From: a virus
Virus record (IMG/VR): IMGVR_UViG_3300042691_019489
Location: 1-25,706 of that record
Length of the DNA stretch: 25,706 nt
Direction: 5' to 3' (one strand)
The translations under genes were made by a program, and so were the position numbers. Positions within the stretch are counted from its first letter, which is position 1. The number at the start of each line of letters is the position of its first letter. This document shows, piece after piece, positions 12,935 through 20,896 of this stretch. A model generated the notes under the pieces. It was not told the DNA's origin. It did not search any database and saw only the letters and a program-made list of their open reading frames with translations.

Positions 12935-13627
12935 ATGGATTTTGTTTATATATGTAAAGATGGAAGCAATGAAGAACTAAGGTATTCAATTAGATCTGTA
13001 GTTGAAAGTTTTCCAGACTCAAACATATGGGTTGTTGGTGGTAAACCAGGCTGGTATTTTGGAAACCATATTAATATTAAACAAACATTAACTAAATATA
13101 GAAATGCAATTCAAAATCTTAATGCTATTTGTAATTCTGATGAAATTTCTGAACAATTTGTATTAATGAATGATGATTTTTACATTATTAAAAATATTAA
13201 TACGATTAAAACATATCACGGTGGTTTACTTTTAGATAAAATAAATTTATATCAAAAGATTAATTCAAACTCTAACTATACTAGAAAACTTGCTGCCACA
13301 TATAAAAAAATTAAGTCATTGGGCATTGAAGATCCACTTGATTACGAGTTGCATGTTCCAATGATAATGGAAAAAGAAAAATTAAGGCAAACTCTTAAAG
13401 ACAATGATTCTTTTTTGTGGAGATCTATATATGGAAATATATTTAATGTTGGTGGAGAACAAATAGAAGATGTGAAAGTTTATACTAAAGGTCCTTTAGT
13501 TTTAAAGTCATACAATATAAAAAAAGACGAAAACATATACTTATCAAGTGCAGATACTTCATTTGACATGATACTAAATAATATACTTAGAAAACAATTT
13601 ACTCAAAAAACTAAATATGAGAAATAA
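12935..13627 (+). CDS. Stealth-like sugar-phosphate transferase
   Basis: 230 aa. VYICKDGSNEELRYSIRSVV at residues 4-23 and IWVVGGKPGW match the conserved Stealth CR2 block (DELRYSLRSI, then the V-W strand), and QFVLMNDDFYI with Asn79-Asp80-Asp81 is the NDD motif. Stealth proteins are hexose-1-phosphate transferases that build capsule polymers; the family includes the GlcNAc-1-phosphotransferase of eukaryotes. The protein is shorter than full Stealth enzymes and lacks a visible CR1 and CR4, so its activity is uncertain. GGAG lies before the ATG. It runs toward, and overlaps by 17 bp, the convergent GT4 gene. Confidence 0.75.
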   Translation: MDFVYICKDGSNEELRYSIRSVVESFPDSNIWVVGGKPGWYFGNHINIKQTLTKYRNAIQNLNAICNSDEISEQFVLMNDDFYIIKNINTIKTYHGGLLLDKINLYQKINSNSNYTRKLAATYKKIKSLGIEDPLDYELHVPMIMEKEKLRQTLKDNDSFLWRSIYGNIFNVGGEQIEDVKVYTKGPLVLKSYNIKKDENIYLSSADTSFDMILNNILRKQFTQKTKYEK

Positions 13628-14648
13628 TATCCAAATAACTATTTTTTAATTTATTGGGATCAAAATTATTATATCCTAATTCAAACGCTTTTTGTTTTTC
13701 AATAATCTTATTTTTATTATTAATATAATTATCTATTGTTTCTGCAAGAACAACAGAATCTGCTTCAAATAATTCAATTCTAGTTTTGGTTCTAAAAGTT
13801 TCAATTAACTTAGATTTAATAAGCCATTCTTTTGGAAGAATATAGTCATTAGGTGAAATATTGGTCATGAAAACTGGAAGGGCACTCATAAGAGCCTCAT
13901 TCATAGGCAAACAAAGCCCTGCATAACGTCTAGGAAGCACCATGGCGTCAAAACCAGCATACATATCTTCCCTATTATCTGGGTTGCCTATTTCAATCCT
14001 AAGCCTTGAATCTTTTATTTTTGTATCTATTTCACTCTGACTTTTAATAACTAACTCATAATCTGCATTAGAATATTTAAGCATTTCTAGGACAGTGTTA
14101 GTTCCATTTCTATCTTTTGCTGCTTTTTTTCCAGCAATATGTAATATTTTATTGTGATCTTTAGATAAGTTTATTTCTTTAGACATAGAAAACATTAGTG
14201 AATTTGTTGGTGGTGGTAAATGAATAACTTTTGATTGTTTAGAAAAAAGTTTTTTTACATGATCAATATGCCAAACACTCGGAGACAAAAGAACATCTGG
14301 GATTGGAAGGTTTGGCGATGCAAGATTGCCAAACAGTTCATAATTATACTGAAGAATTGTTTTTACTCCATACTTTTTTGCATATCTTACAAAATTTTGA
14401 TCATAAAATGTTTCACAACTAATAACAACATCAACTTGACTAAGGAATAATTTAATTTGTTGAAGGCTTGGAAAGCCAGTTGACTTAATGTAACTGTAAT
14501 TCACATACCATTCTGGATGTTGTTTATTTTTATTAAATGGTGTTGAATCAATCAATAGTATACTGCTTGGATTTAGCATATTAACAAGTTCTTTAGTTTG
14601 ATTTCCAAGACCAGTGTTATCAGATCTAGCAATAATTCCTATTCTCAC
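13611..14648 (-). CDS. GT4-family glycosyltransferase
   Basis: 345 aa from a GTG at 14648 whose GTGA overlaps the stop of the upstream gene, with GGGG 8 nt before it; an ATG at 14663 would add five residues. The GT-B fold is evident: RIGIIARSDNTGLGNQ at the start, LSPSVWHIDHVKKLF in the middle, HIAGKKAAKDRNGTN (donor domain start) and AMVLPRRYAGLCLPMNEALM, the E-x7-E-like GT4 donor motif region. It would transfer a sugar from a nucleotide donor with retention. Last gene of a five-gene - strand operon plus CgeB-like gene at 17801. Confidence 0.85.
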   Translation of the reverse strand: MRIGIIARSDNTGLGNQTKELVNMLNPSSILLIDSTPFNKNKQHPEWYVNYSYIKSTGFPSLQQIKLFLSQVDVVISCETFYDQNFVRYAKKYGVKTILQYNYELFGNLASPNLPIPDVLLSPSVWHIDHVKKLFSKQSKVIHLPPPTNSLMFSMSKEINLSKDHNKILHIAGKKAAKDRNGTNTVLEMLKYSNADYELVIKSQSEIDTKIKDSRLRIEIGNPDNREDMYAGFDAMVLPRRYAGLCLPMNEALMSALPVFMTNISPNDYILPKEWLIKSKLIETFRTKTRIELFEADSVVLAETIDNYINNKNKIIEKQKAFELGYNNFDPNKLKNSYLDIISHI

Positions 14649-15406
14649 TCTTTGTATCCCCATATATCATCATCACTTGTAAACTTTCTTGTACCTTGAC
14701 GACCATCTAGATGATAAGATCTTTTAATATTTCCTTCTGGATGATAAATCCAAAGTTTATGTTTATCCCAACCATGTTGATAAAATTTACCATCTGGCAA
14801 AACATCATCCTGAATTTTTCCATGGAATCTATCTTCAATAAATGTTTGTGGGTTAGAGAATGGAATAACAATATTTTTATAGTATTGTACAGTACTTAAG
14901 TGAGGTCTTTGACTCCATTGTGCAGTTTTCATAAAACCATCTTCTAGGCCAAACATTAAATGATTATGTGGTTCTGGAATTGATGACTCAAAATGAAAAC
15001 GAATAGTGTTTGCTTTATTATATTCTAACATATCTAAACATTTTTGCCAGTCAATAGGCTCATCTGGAGTTAATGGTGCATCTCCTTCAACATAAAGCAT
15101 TGCTGCAGTATTTATAAGTCCAATTGTTTCTTTCATCATTGTGGTTTGATGACTATGTTTATTAAATATTATTGGCAATATATTCTTGTACTCATGTAAA
15201 CATTTCCAAAGTATACGATTTTTATATTCATCATAATCTTTTTTACGATTAAGTTGTTCATCTCTTAATCCATCTATTTGCATAATAATTTCATTGTCTG
15301 GAAAATGAACACGCAAGTCATTAATTGTTTGATCTATCATTGTTGTATTAGGATGATCTGGAATTATTGATGTTGCAAGGATTATTGTTACATCTCTTTT
15401 ATGCAT
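14645..15406 (-). CDS. GT-A-type glycosyltransferase-like protein
   Basis: 253 aa. DVTIILATSIIPDHPNTTMI at the start and NEIIMQIDG read as a nucleotide-sugar Rossmann half, and MLYVEGDAPLTPDEPIDW supplies the D-x-D-like EGD with acceptor-side residues. C-terminal half is His/Trp/Asp-rich. The fold is most like GT2-type enzymes but no family is sure. It overlaps the genes on both sides by a few bases, as expected for one operon. Donor and acceptor unknown. Confidence 0.7.
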   Translation of the reverse strand: MHKRDVTIILATSIIPDHPNTTMIDQTINDLRVHFPDNEIIMQIDGLRDEQLNRKKDYDEYKNRILWKCLHEYKNILPIIFNKHSHQTTMMKETIGLINTAAMLYVEGDAPLTPDEPIDWQKCLDMLEYNKANTIRFHFESSIPEPHNHLMFGLEDGFMKTAQWSQRPHLSTVQYYKNIVIPFSNPQTFIEDRFHGKIQDDVLPDGKFYQHGWDKHKLWIYHPEGNIKRSYHLDGRQGTRKFTSDDDIWGYKE

Positions 15407-16253
15407 TTATTTGCCTCATTAATTTTATGCCAAGATCTCTTTTATATTTTATCCACCAACAAACAACTTGATGCATATTGTTTGGATAGTTTTCTAATAG
15501 TTCTGGAACTATTTTTTTTAATGAGTTCCAATGAGTTACTGTTTCCACTGGAACATTTTCATCAAAAATAAAATTATAATAGTTCATTGACCTACCTTGT
15601 GAATCAACCCCATCTGCAATAGGTAAACATAACATTTCTATTGCTTCATAAAACCTAAAAGAATCTATTACAACCTGCCCACTTGGACAAGGAATAATTT
15701 TACTAATAAACATTTTATCGTAATAAAGTTTTGGCTTTAATCCTTGAGCAAAACCCTCTGTTGGTCCGTAAAAAGAATTAGGTATTAATGGCATTACATT
15801 AGCCAACTCTTGCCTTCTTTGATGTGTAATCTGTCCAGCAAACGATACATCGTAAGTTTTGTCTTGATACTCTGGTAAATTTTTGTTTAAATGCTGTGGT
15901 ACGCCAAGGGCTAACTTATTATACTTACTATGTTTTTTATGAGGACATTGAATCCATATTTCAATGTTATCATGTTTAACTTTATCTATATCAAATGATC
16001 CACTTTCATCACCTGTTATAAATAAAACAACTCTATTAATCTTATTTAATTCATTAGATATTAAATCTTCATGACCAATATTTTGCGGACCAGGAATAAC
16101 AACAAATGCCCTTTCTTCATTAGGCAAAGATGTAACATTTATTTGTTCAATGTCATATTTAGTAAAAAATTCTTTTAACAATCCATAATCCCATTTATGG
16201 CTAGCAGAGTCTTCTTTATTAAAAGAATATAGGTAGCATTTAATTTGGTTCAT
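15399..16253 (-). CDS. CgeB/exostosin-like glycosyltransferase
   Basis: 284 aa from ATG 16253, which overlaps the end of the FkbM gene by 14 nt; an ATG at 16271 in the same frame is possible. YDVSFAGQITHQRRQELANV, followed by KLYYDKMFISKIIPCPSGQVV, VIDSFRFYEAIEMLCLPIAD and a C-terminal helical region resemble the donor half of exostosin- or CgeB-type GT-B enzymes (RxYEAlxxGcxPVi). The first half is less conserved. It is expected to add a sugar to the same glycan as its neighbours. Confidence 0.7.
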   Translation of the reverse strand: MNQIKCYLYSFNKEDSASHKWDYGLLKEFFTKYDIEQINVTSLPNEERAFVVIPGPQNIGHEDLISNELNKINRVVLFITGDESGSFDIDKVKHDNIEIWIQCPHKKHSKYNKLALGVPQHLNKNLPEYQDKTYDVSFAGQITHQRRQELANVMPLIPNSFYGPTEGFAQGLKPKLYYDKMFISKIIPCPSGQVVIDSFRFYEAIEMLCLPIADGVDSQGRSMNYYNFIFDENVPVETVTHWNSLKKIVPELLENYPNNMHQVVCWWIKYKRDLGIKLMRQINA

Positions 16254-16953
16254 AATAAAAATGAACCTCATGTTGATAATCTATTAGATGTTCTGTATAT
16301 CCAATACCCTTAATAAACTGTCTAAGATCATAAAGGTATTCTTTCCAGTACATTATCATAAACTCTGGATGACCAGACAGCCAAATCTTTGGTCTAAATT
16401 CTCTCATTACCTTTTCTGCACCACCAAGAACACGCCACTCACTGCCCTCAACATCAAGAGATATGCCTGTAGGTGGCTTTAATCCTTTTTCATAAACTAG
16501 AGTATCAATCTTTGTCTGACCATACTTATCTGCTTCATACTGCAATTCTTTAAATCCATGTGCTGCTTCAATAGGAGCATCTGCTTCTGGAGGAAACTCA
16601 TTGTAATAAATACGTGCAAGTTTATTATCTTTATCTGATGCAAAACCAGGTATGCAAGCAAGAGGCATTTCTAAATTATTAGCACTCCAAAGCAAAGGAA
16701 AGTGTGACCAAACCTTTGGATTAGGTTCAAATAAAACAACTTCTGATCCCCACATTTGACATAGGACAGGCATCTCTCCTTCTTCTGCCCCAACATAATA
16801 CATAACATCTCCAGATGAAATATTTTCTGACATATGCTTTAGCCTTGGCTTTTCCCAACCATGTGGTTGATACCAGTCTGGTCTATCTGCACGATGTTTT
16901 GGTAGTGTTATTTTAAACTCTCCATTAATAACTGCTTCAACCATCTCTGTCAT
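16240..16953 (-). CDS. FkbM-family methyltransferase
   Basis: 237 aa. SGDVMYYVGAEEGEMPVL takes the place of the SAM-binding motif I, EVVLFEPNPKVWSHF is motif II with the acidic Glu, and TGISLDVEGSEWRVLGGAEKVMREFRPKIWLSGH is the FkbM hallmark (kIDvEGxExxvLxGa). FkbM enzymes O-methylate sugars and polyketides with S-adenosylmethionine. In a glycosyltransferase operon it most likely methylates a sugar hydroxyl, perhaps capping the chain. The ATGA overlap couples it to the gene at 16950. Confidence 0.88.
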   Translation of the reverse strand: MTEMVEAVINGEFKITLPKHRADRPDWYQPHGWEKPRLKHMSENISSGDVMYYVGAEEGEMPVLCQMWGSEVVLFEPNPKVWSHFPLLWSANNLEMPLACIPGFASDKDNKLARIYYNEFPPEADAPIEAAHGFKELQYEADKYGQTKIDTLVYEKGLKPPTGISLDVEGSEWRVLGGAEKVMREFRPKIWLSGHPEFMIMYWKEYLYDLRQFIKGIGYTEHLIDYQHEVHFYYEPN

Positions 16954-17804
16954 TTTATTCCCCTTAGTCTATTGTGTTCTATAAGTACTGGATTACAGAC
17001 GCCACACGTAGTTATTTCTATTTTATTTTCAATATTTGTTGATTTATATTTAAAAGTATTACCGCAATTTGTGCAGGTAATTAATGTTTCTTTAAATTGT
17101 AAATTATTTTTTGTTGATTCTTTTTCTATCCATTTATTATAATAGTCATCAGAAAAATATGTTATGTCATTTTCTGGGTTATTAAATGGGTGCTCATATG
17201 TATTAAGAAGATGTTCTCCTGTTCCAGGAACCCTACCCCATTTTCTTTCATAGTATTCTCTGTGATGTGGGTCATCTGTATTAATTTTGTTTAACTTCAT
17301 GCTATGAGACATAATTGTATCTTTTACATCAACTAATTCTTTTGTCCAAAGAGAAACTTTCTCGGCATTAACAACAAATTTTTTGTCATCTGAAAATGCA
17401 TATGGAAATGCTTTTTGAATTCTAATACTAAAATCAAGATCGTCATATCCATACGGAGTAAAGTTAGTATCCCATTTTCCAACTTTATCTATTACATCTT
17501 TATGAAAAGCAATTAGATGCCATCCAAATACACCCATACCTTCTACAATTTTGTATTCAGTACTTTTAAGTTTTTCTATAAAATCTAAGCCACCAGACTC
17601 ACCAAAACGAATTGCTGGACTAATAACTATAAGCCAATCAGACTTAGTTTCGTACATTTTGTCAACACCAAGATTATGACTTGCCATGCAGCCAATATTG
17701 TTAGTTGTGTTATCAACCTGTAAAATATTTTCAAGTTTACACGTTGCCATAAACTCATCCATTATAGATTGAACTGTATAAGGAACAACGACTACATATT
17801 TCAT
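16950..17804 (-). CDS. GT-A glycosyltransferase with C-terminal L31-like zinc ribbon
   Basis: 284 aa. N-terminal part (about 1-220): KYVVVVPYTVQSIMDEF, TTNNIGCMASHNLGVDKM, SDWLIVISPAIRFGE and FTPYGYDDLDFSIRI, a GT2-like fold with galactosyltransferase-type YDDxDFxxR. C-terminal part (about 240-284): Cys244-x2-Cys247 in TCTNCGNTFKYKST, then ITTCGVCNPV with Cys267 and Cys270. This resembles the bL31 ribosomal zinc ribbon (CGNxxxxxST-x(n)-CSKCHPF). I know no such fusion. It may only reflect a generic zinc ribbon. Confidence 0.75.
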   Translation of the reverse strand: MKYVVVVPYTVQSIMDEFMATCKLENILQVDNTTNNIGCMASHNLGVDKMYETKSDWLIVISPAIRFGESGGLDFIEKLKSTEYKIVEGMGVFGWHLIAFHKDVIDKVGKWDTNFTPYGYDDLDFSIRIQKAFPYAFSDDKKFVVNAEKVSLWTKELVDVKDTIMSHSMKLNKINTDDPHHREYYERKWGRVPGTGEHLLNTYEHPFNNPENDITYFSDDYYNKWIEKESTKNNLQFKETLITCTNCGNTFKYKSTNIENKIEITTCGVCNPVLIEHNRLRGIK

Positions 17805-18760
17805 TTTATTCCTAATTCATCTATAATTGAACTCCATCTATGGACATAAGTATGTTCGCTCTTAGTTCTTTCATGCCCTGCTAATCTAATATTTTCTCTT
17901 GATATACCATCTAATAAATAATAATCAATCTTTTCTTTTAGATCTGTAAAGTTGCCATGTTCATAAAAAATAATCTCTTTGCCATCTTCAAAGTATTCTT
18001 CAAGTCCTTTAATGCGAGGGTAGATGGTAAAGCCACCACGACCAGTACTTTCAAACAATCTATCGCTAGTATAGTAAGGATAGTTGAAGTTAATATTAAG
18101 GCTATCTCCAATTGCTACCTTGCTTTTTGCATACATACGGTTTAATGCATCACCACGTACAGTTCCAGTATCTCCATCTCCACCAACATGAAGAAATCTT
18201 TTACCGTATGTCTTTCTTAAAAAATCTATTAGTTCTGGGCGATACTTATATTCAGGGTGATATCCTCTGCTACCAACAAAAATAACATCGTATTCAAATC
18301 CATATTTGTCATAATCTGAGTGAATATAACATTCTTTATCGTAAACACCAGCAGGGATAAAGTGTCCTTTTACATTTGTATTTTGATTAAACCAATCAGC
18401 CATTAGTTTGTCAACTGTAAAGAAATGCCCAATTGTTTTATAAAAATTATCATTTTCTAAATCTTTTTGACGCTCAATACCAAACCACAAATCAAGATGA
18501 TAGGTCATAGTAGGTATACCAGCAGAGTTTAATTGTTTTAATACTTTATCCATTGGCATTGATCCTGGTGTATTCCATTTATGCGTATGAACCCAAATGA
18601 AAAGGTTTGACTGTAATGCTTGTTTTAATATTTGTTCGCTTGTTGCTTTTTTTTCCTGCAACTTTTCAACGGTATGTCCAAGAGACTCTAAAGACTTAAC
18701 ATGATGATTCTCGCTGCTATAAGGAACCTCAAAGTTACCAAGAAATACTATCTTTGCCAT
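17801..18760 (-). CDS. CgeB-like GT-B glycosyltransferase
   Basis: 319 aa. Residues 1-150: IVFLGNFEVPYSSENHH and an acceptor domain with THKWNTPGSMPMDKVL and MTYHLDLWFGIERQKDL. Residues 150-319: DVIFVGSRGYHPEYKYRPEL, RFLHVGGDGDTGTVRGDALN, KVAIGDSLNINFNYPYYTSDRLFESTGRGGF, which fits the CgeB / glycosyl-transferase 1_2 donor half (RxFE-xxxxGgf). First enzyme of the - strand glycan operon. The ATG overlaps the upstream stop as TAATG. Retaining sugar transfer, donor unknown. Confidence 0.85.
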   Translation of the reverse strand: MAKIVFLGNFEVPYSSENHHVKSLESLGHTVEKLQEKKATSEQILKQALQSNLFIWVHTHKWNTPGSMPMDKVLKQLNSAGIPTMTYHLDLWFGIERQKDLENDNFYKTIGHFFTVDKLMADWFNQNTNVKGHFIPAGVYDKECYIHSDYDKYGFEYDVIFVGSRGYHPEYKYRPELIDFLRKTYGKRFLHVGGDGDTGTVRGDALNRMYAKSKVAIGDSLNINFNYPYYTSDRLFESTGRGGFTIYPRIKGLEEYFEDGKEIIFYEHGNFTDLKEKIDYYLLDGISRENIRLAGHERTKSEHTYVHRWSSIIDELGIK

Positions 18761-18930
18761 TAGTGCTCCAAGTATTCTTTAAATAATTCCATAATTCTAA
18801 TAGTATACTTATCATATTCTATGTCAATAATATAACTATCACTATCTAGTTTATGAACTTTTAGGTCTTGTCCAATGTCAAGAAGTATTGACTTTATGCC
18901 ATCTTCAAGGTTTTTCAATTTGAACCTCAT
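18760..18930 (-). CDS. Small protein of unknown function
   Basis: 56 aa from ATG 18930, which follows AGAGGA; an earlier in-frame ATG at 18963 is inside the preceding gene and lacks a site. Short beta/helical pattern (KLNDEDGIKSILLDIG-like start, then DSDSYIIDIEYDKYTIRIMELF). Overlaps the gene upstream by 26 nt and the CgeB-like gene by TAATG. No recognised family. Confidence 0.6.
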   Translation of the reverse strand: MRFKLKNLEDGIKSILLDIGQDLKVHKLDSDSYIIDIEYDKYTIRIMELFKEYLEH

Positions 18931-19132
18931 TTTGTCCTCTAGCAATTGCAGCAGAAATATCAAATGCTTTTTGTGTTCTGCGAGACTTGTTTAATCCTTT
19001 TGCTTTCCAAAGTTTTGCAGTACCTTCAATATCTACAGCAATCTGATCCCTGATTTCTTTAACTGTAAACACAATAAAATCCCAAACTTGTTCTTTTTGT
19101 TTTTCGGTTAGTTCATCTGTCCAGTTAGTCAT
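18905..19132 (-). CDS. Small helical phage protein of unknown function
   Basis: 75 aa from ATG 19132, placed 7 nt after GAGG; the two earlier in-frame starts (TTG 19144, ATG 19138) sit on or too near that site. Helical, with KEQVWDFIVFTVKEIRDQIAVDI and TQKAFDISAAIARGQN, a pairing common among actinophage unknowns I recall. Overlaps the zinc peptide before it by 8 nt. Function unknown. Confidence 0.65.
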   Translation of the reverse strand: MTNWTDELTEKQKEQVWDFIVFTVKEIRDQIAVDIEGTAKLWKAKGLNKSRRTQKAFDISAAIARGQNEVQIEKP

Positions 19133-19226
19133 CTTCATCCTCAAAATCTCTCAGGGCACTAGAATTGCTAAAACAATTATTACAATCGCCATTAACCAAC
19201 CTGCCACCACAGTAGTCACAAAACAT
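19125..19226 (-). CDS. Zinc-ribbon micro-protein
   Basis: 33 aa from ATG 19226: MFCDYCGGRLVNGDCNNC gives Cys3-x2-Cys6 and Cys15-x2-Cys18, a complete tiny zinc ribbon, then an acidic tail. The reading frame is open further upstream only because it runs through the tRNA-Arg gene. A TATCAT -10 lies 6 nt before the ATG. Probably first gene of the transcript entering the glycan operon. Confidence 0.6.
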   Translation of the reverse strand: MFCDYCGGRLVNGDCNNCFSNSSALRDFEDEDD

Positions 19227-19232
19227 ACTTCT

Positions 19233-19241
19233 ATGATACCA
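19233..19241 (-). promoter_or_regulatory. Extended -10 promoter, leaderless
   Basis: On the - strand TGGTATCAT, with the -10 at 19233-19238 and 6 nt to ATG 19226. The -35 is not convincing. It lies 3' of tRNA-Arg and would drive the zinc peptide and the glycan operon. Confidence 0.5.
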
Positions 19242-19246
19242 GATAG

Positions 19247-19319
19247 TACCCCTGGCAAGAGTTGAACTTGCGACACATGGCTTAGAAGTCCATTGTTCTA
19301 TCCACTGAACTACAGAGGC
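19247..19319 (-). tRNA. tRNA-Arg (UCU)
   Basis: On the - strand: acceptor GCCTCTG/CAGGGGT with G-U pairs, anticodon loop CTTCTAA, anticodon TCT (complement of 19284-19286), T-arm GCAAG-TTCAACT-CTTGC, discriminator A. The pair closing the anticodon loop is an A-G mismatch. AGA codons are common in the nearby genes. CCA is not encoded. Confidence 0.92.
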
Positions 19320-19323
19320 TTGG

Positions 19324-19396
19324 CTGGTCTGGCTGGGCACGATCCAGCAACTTCCAAATTAACAGTTTGGCACTCTACCAATTGAGTTACAGACCA
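19324..19396 (-). tRNA. tRNA-Asn (GUU)
   Basis: On the - strand: acceptor TGGTCTG/CAGACCA fully paired, anticodon stem CCAAA/TTTGG, loop CTGTTAA, anticodon GTT (complement of 19361-19363), T-arm GCTGG/CCAGC, discriminator G. AAC/AAU codons dominate the AT-rich genes here. CCA is not encoded. It lies 4 bases upstream of tRNA-Arg. Confidence 0.94.
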
Positions 19397-19429
19397 CTAA
19401 TATAATAAATAGTTAAAAATATAAAAAAT

Positions 19430-19588
19430 TTAATTTTCTTTTTTATATGGATTTAAATGATTATTTTTTATGTTTTTAGCCTCATGTAAATACTTAAAAT
19501 CACAAACTGTGCAAAACTCTAAAACATCCCCATTATCAAACGGCGTTATGTTTAACTTGCAATCTTCAGTGCTGTTTCTACATTTCAT
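19430..19588 (-). CDS. Small cysteine-rich protein
   Basis: 52 aa from ATG 19588; a second ATG at 19591 adds one Met. AGGG lies 6 nt before 19588. MKCRNSTEDCKLN gives two cysteines and FCTVCDFKY a CxxC pair, a probable four-Cys zinc site; the tail is Lys/Asn-rich. It starts just after the stop of the DUF6065-like gene at 19597 and should share its transcript. Function unknown. Confidence 0.55.
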   Translation of the reverse strand: MKCRNSTEDCKLNITPFDNGDVLEFCTVCDFKYLHEAKNIKNNHLNPYKKEN

Positions 19589-19596
19589 CATTTTCC

Positions 19597-20286
19597 CTAT
19601 CTATAGTTTTTTGATGTCCAAAATTGTCTTTTATAAGAATTAAAAAGCAAGGTTTTTAACTTTTTAATTACTAGATCTAGTTCTGTTCGTTCTTTATTAG
19701 ATCCTATTTTATGTTTCCAAGACTCTCTTTTAAATGGTATTATTTGAGCCATTGGAGTTCCTGCGGGTATTATCCCTTCCCATTTAACATCATTAAGTAC
19801 AAATGGAAAATTAACTGGGGCTTTGTATTGGTCAGTGTCTACGACTCCTTCAAGGATAGTAAACACAGATTCCCTGTGCATTGGTTGTGTAAATAAAACT
19901 GAGTATCCAGGTGGAGTGGCAATTGCATAAGGATTCATCCATTTAGGATATGGTGCTTCATTTTTTAATGGATGCAAAGGTGCTTGAACAATTGGATGAA
20001 AATCAATAGCATGTTGAGATGCCCAACTGTAGTATGGTAGGTTATCTTGTTGCGTTACCTGAACATCTACCTGAGTATAAAGAATATAGCCAGAAGTTAT
20101 TGCATCAAATACAGGCATACACTTTTTAATTGTGTGTGATGAACTACCATCATTAGGAACCTTTTTTACTTCATTGCCAATATATTCTGATGTATCTCTA
20201 TACCAATCTGGCACTTCTTTTACTGCTGGCTTAGGTGGAAAAAAATCTAATCCAAGCACATTAGTAAATATTATTTCTTTAGACAT
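19597..20286 (-). CDS. DUF6065-like protein, copy 1
   Basis: 229 aa. Shared with the copies at 21906, 22597 and 24858: PPKPAVKEVPDWY near the start, IKKCMPVFDAITSGYILY, then ATPPGYSVLFTQPMHR, ILEGVVDTDQYKAPVNFPF and EGIIPAGTPMAQIIPFKRESW, and a basic C-terminus ending in KNYR. The C-terminal half has the GVVDTD...(strand)...GTPxAQIIP order of the dUTPase motifs III and IV. I recall such proteins as DUF6065 in phages and bacteria; function unknown. Leaderless promoter, starts 6 nt after the -10. Confidence 0.7.
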   Translation of the reverse strand: MSKEIIFTNVLGLDFFPPKPAVKEVPDWYRDTSEYIGNEVKKVPNDGSSSHTIKKCMPVFDAITSGYILYTQVDVQVTQQDNLPYYSWASQHAIDFHPIVQAPLHPLKNEAPYPKWMNPYAIATPPGYSVLFTQPMHRESVFTILEGVVDTDQYKAPVNFPFVLNDVKWEGIIPAGTPMAQIIPFKRESWKHKIGSNKERTELDLVIKKLKTLLFNSYKRQFWTSKNYR

Positions 20287-20292
20287 ATAATA

Positions 20293-20301
20293 AGTATATC
20301 A
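20293..20301 (-). promoter_or_regulatory. Extended -10 promoter, leaderless, of DUF6065-like copy 1
   Basis: On the - strand TGATATACT with -10 at 20293-20298; the ATG at 20286 is 6 nt away. The -35 at 17 nt is poor. Confidence 0.65.
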
Positions 20302-20320
20302 CTAAGAATTTCTGTATCAT

Positions 20321-20461
20321 TTAATGACCCCTTGCAATTTTTGCAGCAAGAATTCTCATGCCCACAGCATTTGTTTTGCTTGCTTCAATTTCAATAGCCT
20401 CAATTTTTTGGGCTATTTCTTCACGTATTTCTTTTATTATAATTTCTTGTGTTTTTTCCAT
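20321..20461 (-). CDS. Small helical protein
   Basis: 46 aa, a continuous charged helix (TQEIIIKEIREEIAQKIEAIEIEASKTN) ending in ILAAKIARGH. Its ATG directly follows the TAA of the secreted protein gene upstream, so it is read from the same message. It ends shortly before the promoter of DUF6065-like copy 1. Function unknown. Confidence 0.6.
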   Translation of the reverse strand: MEKTQEIIIKEIREEIAQKIEAIEIEASKTNAVGMRILAAKIARGH

Positions 20462-20860
20462 TTATTTTTCTATTTCCTTACATAGTTTATCAAATTGCGT
20501 AATAGATTTAATTTTTAAATTCATAGCAAAAGTAATTGCTTCAACATTTTTATCATTTAGTGCTGTTTTTGTATTTTTTTCTGCTACAATCCAAGAAGAA
20601 ATTGTCGTTTTAATTTTTCCAGTTGTAGATTTTTGTTTTTTATTAAGCATGTTTATATTAAAATCTATTTCTTTTAATACATCTTGGTCACTGGCCATTC
20701 CATTAGACCACTTAGACATAACTTCTGATTGGTAAGTTGTTTTAATGTTTTTGCAAGAAGCCTTATTGGCTTTAGTTTTTAATGATTTTGTTGTAGCATC
20801 AGCAGATGCAATTGGCATAAACAATGATATTAATAAAGAAGTTATTATTATTTTTTTCAT
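20462..20860 (-). CDS. Secreted lysine-rich protein
   Basis: 132 aa. Signal peptide MKKIIITSLLISLFMPIASA with cleavage after the Ala-Ser-Ala, then a Lys/Thr-rich mature part of helical character with two cysteines (KASCKNIK and KLCKEIEK) that could form a disulfide. Exported, so it may act in the periplasm or outside the host. Its promoter is one of the clearest here and the mRNA should be leaderless. Family not recognised. Confidence 0.7.
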   Translation of the reverse strand: MKKIIITSLLISLFMPIASADATTKSLKTKANKASCKNIKTTYQSEVMSKWSNGMASDQDVLKEIDFNINMLNKKQKSTTGKIKTTISSWIVAEKNTKTALNDKNVEAITFAMNLKIKSITQFDKLCKEIEK

Positions 20861-20866
20861 ATTATA

Positions 20867-20895
20867 AGTATACCAATCTAAACGAGTTTTGTAAA
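20867..20895 (-). promoter_or_regulatory. Leaderless promoter of the secreted protein
   Basis: On the - strand: TTTACA (20890-20895), 17-nt spacer ending in TGG, TATACT (20867-20872), then 6 nt (TATAAT) and ATG 20860. Among the best promoters in the window. Confidence 0.8.
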
Positions 20896-20896
20896 G

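Noticed and set aside
19227-19340. Coding extension upstream of the 19125 zinc peptide
   Set aside because: The frame is open only because it crosses tRNA-Arg; the -10 at 19233 also places the start at 19226.
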